This document shows positions 60,994 through 64,000 of a DNA stretch of 64,000 bases, in pieces. Numbering within the stretch: position 1 is the first letter of the stretch; each line of letters opens with the position of its first letter. Where the stretch lies: contig CAWAPQ010000008.1 of NCBI GenBank assembly GCA_963783965.1, positions 186,001 through 250,000 of the forward strand. The letters are read 5' to 3'. The DNA is from Bog-473 sp963783965. GTDB taxonomy: Bacteria > Actinomycetota > Acidimicrobiia > Acidimicrobiales > RAAP-2. The position numbers and the translations under genes are program-made. The notes under the pieces are model-generated. The model worked only from the letters and a program-made list of their open reading frames with translations, was not told where the DNA came from and made no database searches.

Positions 60994-63916
60994 TTGCCGA
61001 AGAAGATCCGCGTCTATGAGCTGGCCAAAGAGCTCGGCCTCACCAACAAGGAGGGGCTGGAGCTGGCCCTTTCCCTCGGGATCGGGGTCAAGAGCCACTC
61101 GTCCTCCATTGAGGACGCCCAGGCCGACCGCGTCCGCCGCAAGGCCGACGCCGAGGGCCTGCGCCGCCCGGTCCAGCCCGACGAGCCCGCTGCCGCCAAG
61201 AAGGCGGGCAAGGCCACCAAGGCCGCCAAGTCCGCTGCTCCCACCGGGAGCGGGGACGAGAGCGGTGCCGGCGAGGCGCCGGCGAAGCGACCGCTCACGT
61301 CGGTATCGAGCAGCGCGGCCGCGAGCAGCGCTCCGGTCAAGAAGGCGCCGGCCCGTCCGGTGTCGGCACCGGCCGCCGAGGCTCCGGCCCGTTCGCCCCG
61401 TCTGATCAGCAGCAGTCGTCCCGCGCCGGCCCCGGCTGCGGCCGCCCCGGCCTCGGCTCCGGCCGCCGCCCGGCCGGCCCAGTCCGCTCCGCCTACCACG
61501 CGCCCAGCGCCGGCCCCTGCAGCGGCGGCCCCGGCTCCGGCTCCATCGGCAGCCCCACCGTCAGCACCGCCGTCGGATGGTCCGTCGGCGGCACCCGCGC
61601 CGGCGGCCCAATCGACCACCGCAGCCGAGGCACCTGCGGCGGCCCAGGCGCCAGCGGACACCGCGGCGCCCGGAGCCCCTGCCGCACCCGAGCGTTCTCG
61701 CCGCGCCGCGCCCACCTCTCAGCCCCTCGGGCAGGCCCGTGCCCCCACCGCCGGGATCACGGCCGCCGCTCGGCCCGAGTGGCCGTCCCATCCCACCACC
61801 GCCCGGCATGGGTGGGCGTCGCCCCAGCGCGCCTCCCTCCCGTCCTGGTGGTTCCTACCCGCAGCGCACCGGCGGGCGACCCGCCGGTGGTGCCGGCCGT
61901 CCCGCCGGAACCGGCGGCCCGTCCGGTGGCGGCTACGGAGGCCGTCCCGCCGGTGGTGGCGGTGGCTTCAGCGGTCGTCCGGGTGGTGGAGCGCCGGGTG
62001 GTGCCCCGCCGCCGGGTGGACGTGGCGGCATGCCGGGGCGGCGACCCCCACAGAGGAGGGCCCGCAGGCGCCGGCGCAACCTCGAGGAGCTCGAGCCCAC
62101 GCAGCTCACCACGTACCAGCCGTCGACGGCACCCGTGCCCGACGGTGAGATCATCATCGAGCGCGGCTCGACGGCTCGCGATCTCGGCCCGAAGCTCAAC
62201 CGCAGCGCCGGTGACATCGTGCGCTTCCTGCTCCTGCAGGGCGAGATGGTCATGGCGACGCAGTCGCTGACCGACGACATGATCGAGCTCTTCGCGGCCG
62301 AGATCGGCGCCGACGTGCGGCTGGTCGACCCGGGCGAAGAGCAGGAGGCGGAGCTCCTGGCCCGCTACTTCGAGGACGAGGACGAGGAGGACGACTCCGA
62401 CCAGCGGCCCCGGCCCCCGGTCGTCACCGTCATGGGCCACGTCGACCACGGCAAGACGCTGCTGCTCGACCGCATCCGCTCGACCGACGTCGTGGCCGGG
62501 GAGGCCGGCGGCATCACCCAGCACATCGGTGCCTACCAGGTCGTCTGGAACGACCACCGCATCACGTTCATCGACACGCCGGGCCACGCCGCGTTCACCG
62601 CCATGCGGGCCCGCGGTGCCGAGGCCACCGACATCGTCATCCTCGTGGTGGCGGCCGACGACGGTGTGATGCCCCAGACCATTGAGGCCATCGACCACGC
62701 CAAGGCGGCCGACGTCCCCATCATCGTGGCCGTCAACAAGATGGACCGGCCCGAAGCCGACTCGACACGGGTGCTGCAGCAGCTGTCCGAGCGCGAGCTC
62801 GTGCCCGAGGCCTGGGGCGGCGACACCATCGTCGTCGAGGTCTCCGCGCTGCAGGGCACCGGCATCGACAGCCTGCTCGAGCAGATCGTCTTGGTCGCCG
62901 AGGTCGAAGAGCTGACGGCACGCGTCGAGGGCGAGGCCAGGGGCGTTGTGCTCGAGGCGAATCTCGAGGCGGGCCGCGGCCCCGTGGCCACCGTCATCGT
63001 GGAGCAGGGCACCCTCAGGGTCGGCGACCCCGTCGTGGCCGGCCCGGCGTGGGGCAAGGTCAAGGCGCTCGTCGACGACCGGGGCGACCACATCAAGGAG
63101 GCGCTGCCCTCGACACCGGTGCAGGTGCTGGGCTTCTCGGAGCCGCCGCACGCCGGCGACGAGGTGCGTGGTGCCAAGGACCTCGCCCGGGCCCGCACGC
63201 TCGGTGAGGCCAGGGTCCAGCGATTCCGTCTGTCGGGCCACAAGCCGGTGGCGGGGGCGGGGGCCAAGCTGGAGGACCTCTTCGAGCAGATCTCGCGGGG
63301 CGAGACGGCGACGCTGAACATTGTGCTCAAGGCGGACGTGCAGGGCTCGCTCGAAGCCGTGACGGACTCGCTCAAGCGCCTGGAGCGCGACGACGTGAAG
63401 CTGAGCTTCGTCCTGCGCGGCATCGGCGGCATCACGGAGAACGACGTGCAGCTCGCGGCGGCCTCCAACGCCACCATCATCGGGTTCAACGTGCGCCCCG
63501 ACAAGCGCTCGCGTGAGCTGGCCGAGTCGTCCGACGTCGAGATCCGCACCTACGAGATCATCTACAAGCTGCTCGAGGACATTGAGGCGGCCATGCTCGG
63601 CCTGCTCTCCCCGGTCTACGAGGAGGTCGTCACGGGCGAGGCCGAGGTGCGCGAGGTCTTCCGGGTGCCGCGGATCGGCGCCGTGGCCGGGTGCTACGTG
63701 CGCGACGGCAAGATCACCCGCGGCTCGAAGGTGCGCTTCCTGCGGGAGGGCACCGTCATTTGGAAGGGCGCGATCAACTCGCTGCGCCGCTTCAAGGACG
63801 ACGTGCGCGAGGTCGCCGCTGGCTTCGAGTGCGGTATCGGGCTCTCCGATTTCCAGGACCTCAAGGACGGCGACATCATTGAGACCTACGACGAGCGCGA
63901 GATCGCCCGAACCTGA
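60994..63916 (+). pseudogene. infB: Translation initiation factor IF-2 gene with a 1-nt frameshift in the linker
   Basis: TTG 60994 starts PKKIRVYELAKELGLTNKEG, the IF2N domain, followed by a 200-residue Ala/Pro linker. Register is lost at CCC 61711-61713; dropping one C gives APPLSPSGRPVPPPPG and continues through a Gly/Arg-rich linker to a second IF2N (about 62140), the G domain (GHVDHGKT, DTPGH, NKMD) and C-terminal domains ending IETYDEREIART. Span is 3n+1, corrected length 973 aa. An essential gene, so a sequence error is likely. Confidence 0.9.
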
Positions 63917-64000
63917 TTCGAGTTTCAGAGTTTCAGAGATTCCTTTCGGCACCGGCCTGGTCGGACGGAGTCGGGTCGAGCTGCACCGATCTGAGGAGTT
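63917..64000 (+). other. Leader of the next gene (rbfA expected)
   Basis: 84 nt after infB with a direct repeat of GTTTCAGA near 63924-63941 and a GAGGAG ribosome binding site at 63993-63998, too close to the window end to show the start codon. rbfA follows infB in most bacteria. Confidence 0.5.

Overview
The window is about 70% GC and reads as the chromosome of an actinobacterium, most likely of class Acidimicrobiia. This is inferred from content: actinobacterial gene order around tig-clpP-clpX-folC-ndk-mreBCD, a mycothiol-type DinB enzyme (TIGR03083), an F420-type LLM oxidoreductase, an mtrA-mtrB-lpqB locus, DrrAB-type ABC genes, and a secreted protein with the YWLVASDGG-type repeats common in Acidimicrobiia. 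No tRNA, rRNA, IS element, prophage or CRISPR array was seen. Almost all of the sequence is coding and intergenic gaps are short.

Layout. 1-7.2 kb: a gamma-carbonic-anhydrase-like gene diverges from a MarR-DrrA-DrrB export operon across a 25-bp palindrome. An alpha/beta-hydrolase/cyclase fusion, an amidohydrolase and a small zinc-ribbon protein follow on the minus strand, then a mycothiol-dependent-type enzyme on the plus strand. 7.2-22.1 kb: conserved backbone of protein quality control (tig, clpP, clpX), folate (folC), nucleotides (ndk), cell shape and wall (mreB, mreC, mreD, mrdA), the TIGR03960/TIGR03936 pair, RNase E/G and ribosomal proteins L21/L27. 22.2-27.3 kb: accessory insert (VOC protein, purine nucleoside phosphorylase, topaquinone amine oxidase, DtxR-like regulator, deaminase-like amidohydrolase). 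27.5-31.0 kb: backbone again (obg, proB, proA). 31.0-42.2 kb: second accessory insert (MoxR/VWA pair, histidine phosphatase, YjbR, serine hydrolase, UspA, methyltransferase, kinase, GNAT, GH25-like repeat protein, class II DAHP synthase, LLM oxidoreductase). 42.2-43.4 kb: nadD, a small membrane protein and rsfS. 43.5-47.8 kb: a minus-strand operon of an orphan Tat-exported solute-binding protein, mtrA, mtrB and a very short LpqB. 47.9-64 kb: xerC-rpsB-tsf-pyrH-frr-cdsA-dxr-rseP-ispG-proS, then rimP-nusA-ylxR-infB, with rbfA expected just beyond the end.

Two points shape how this annotation should be read. First, at least 16 genes have a TANNNT box ending 6-10 nt before the start codon and no Shine-Dalgarno sequence. 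That fits leaderless transcription, and I used it to choose several starts. Second, four essential genes between 49.7 and 61.8 kb (rpsB tail, pyrH, cdsA, infB) each need exactly one 1-nt correction to be intact. I read these as likely sequence errors rather than decay, but they create an apparent in-frame S2/EF-Ts fusion as given.

No clearly new defence or mobile system is visible. The best candidates for something undescribed are the solute-binding-protein/MtrAB/mini-LpqB operon, the amine-oxidase insert with its atypical DtxR-like regulator, and the hydrolase/cyclase fusion that has lost its catalytic histidine.
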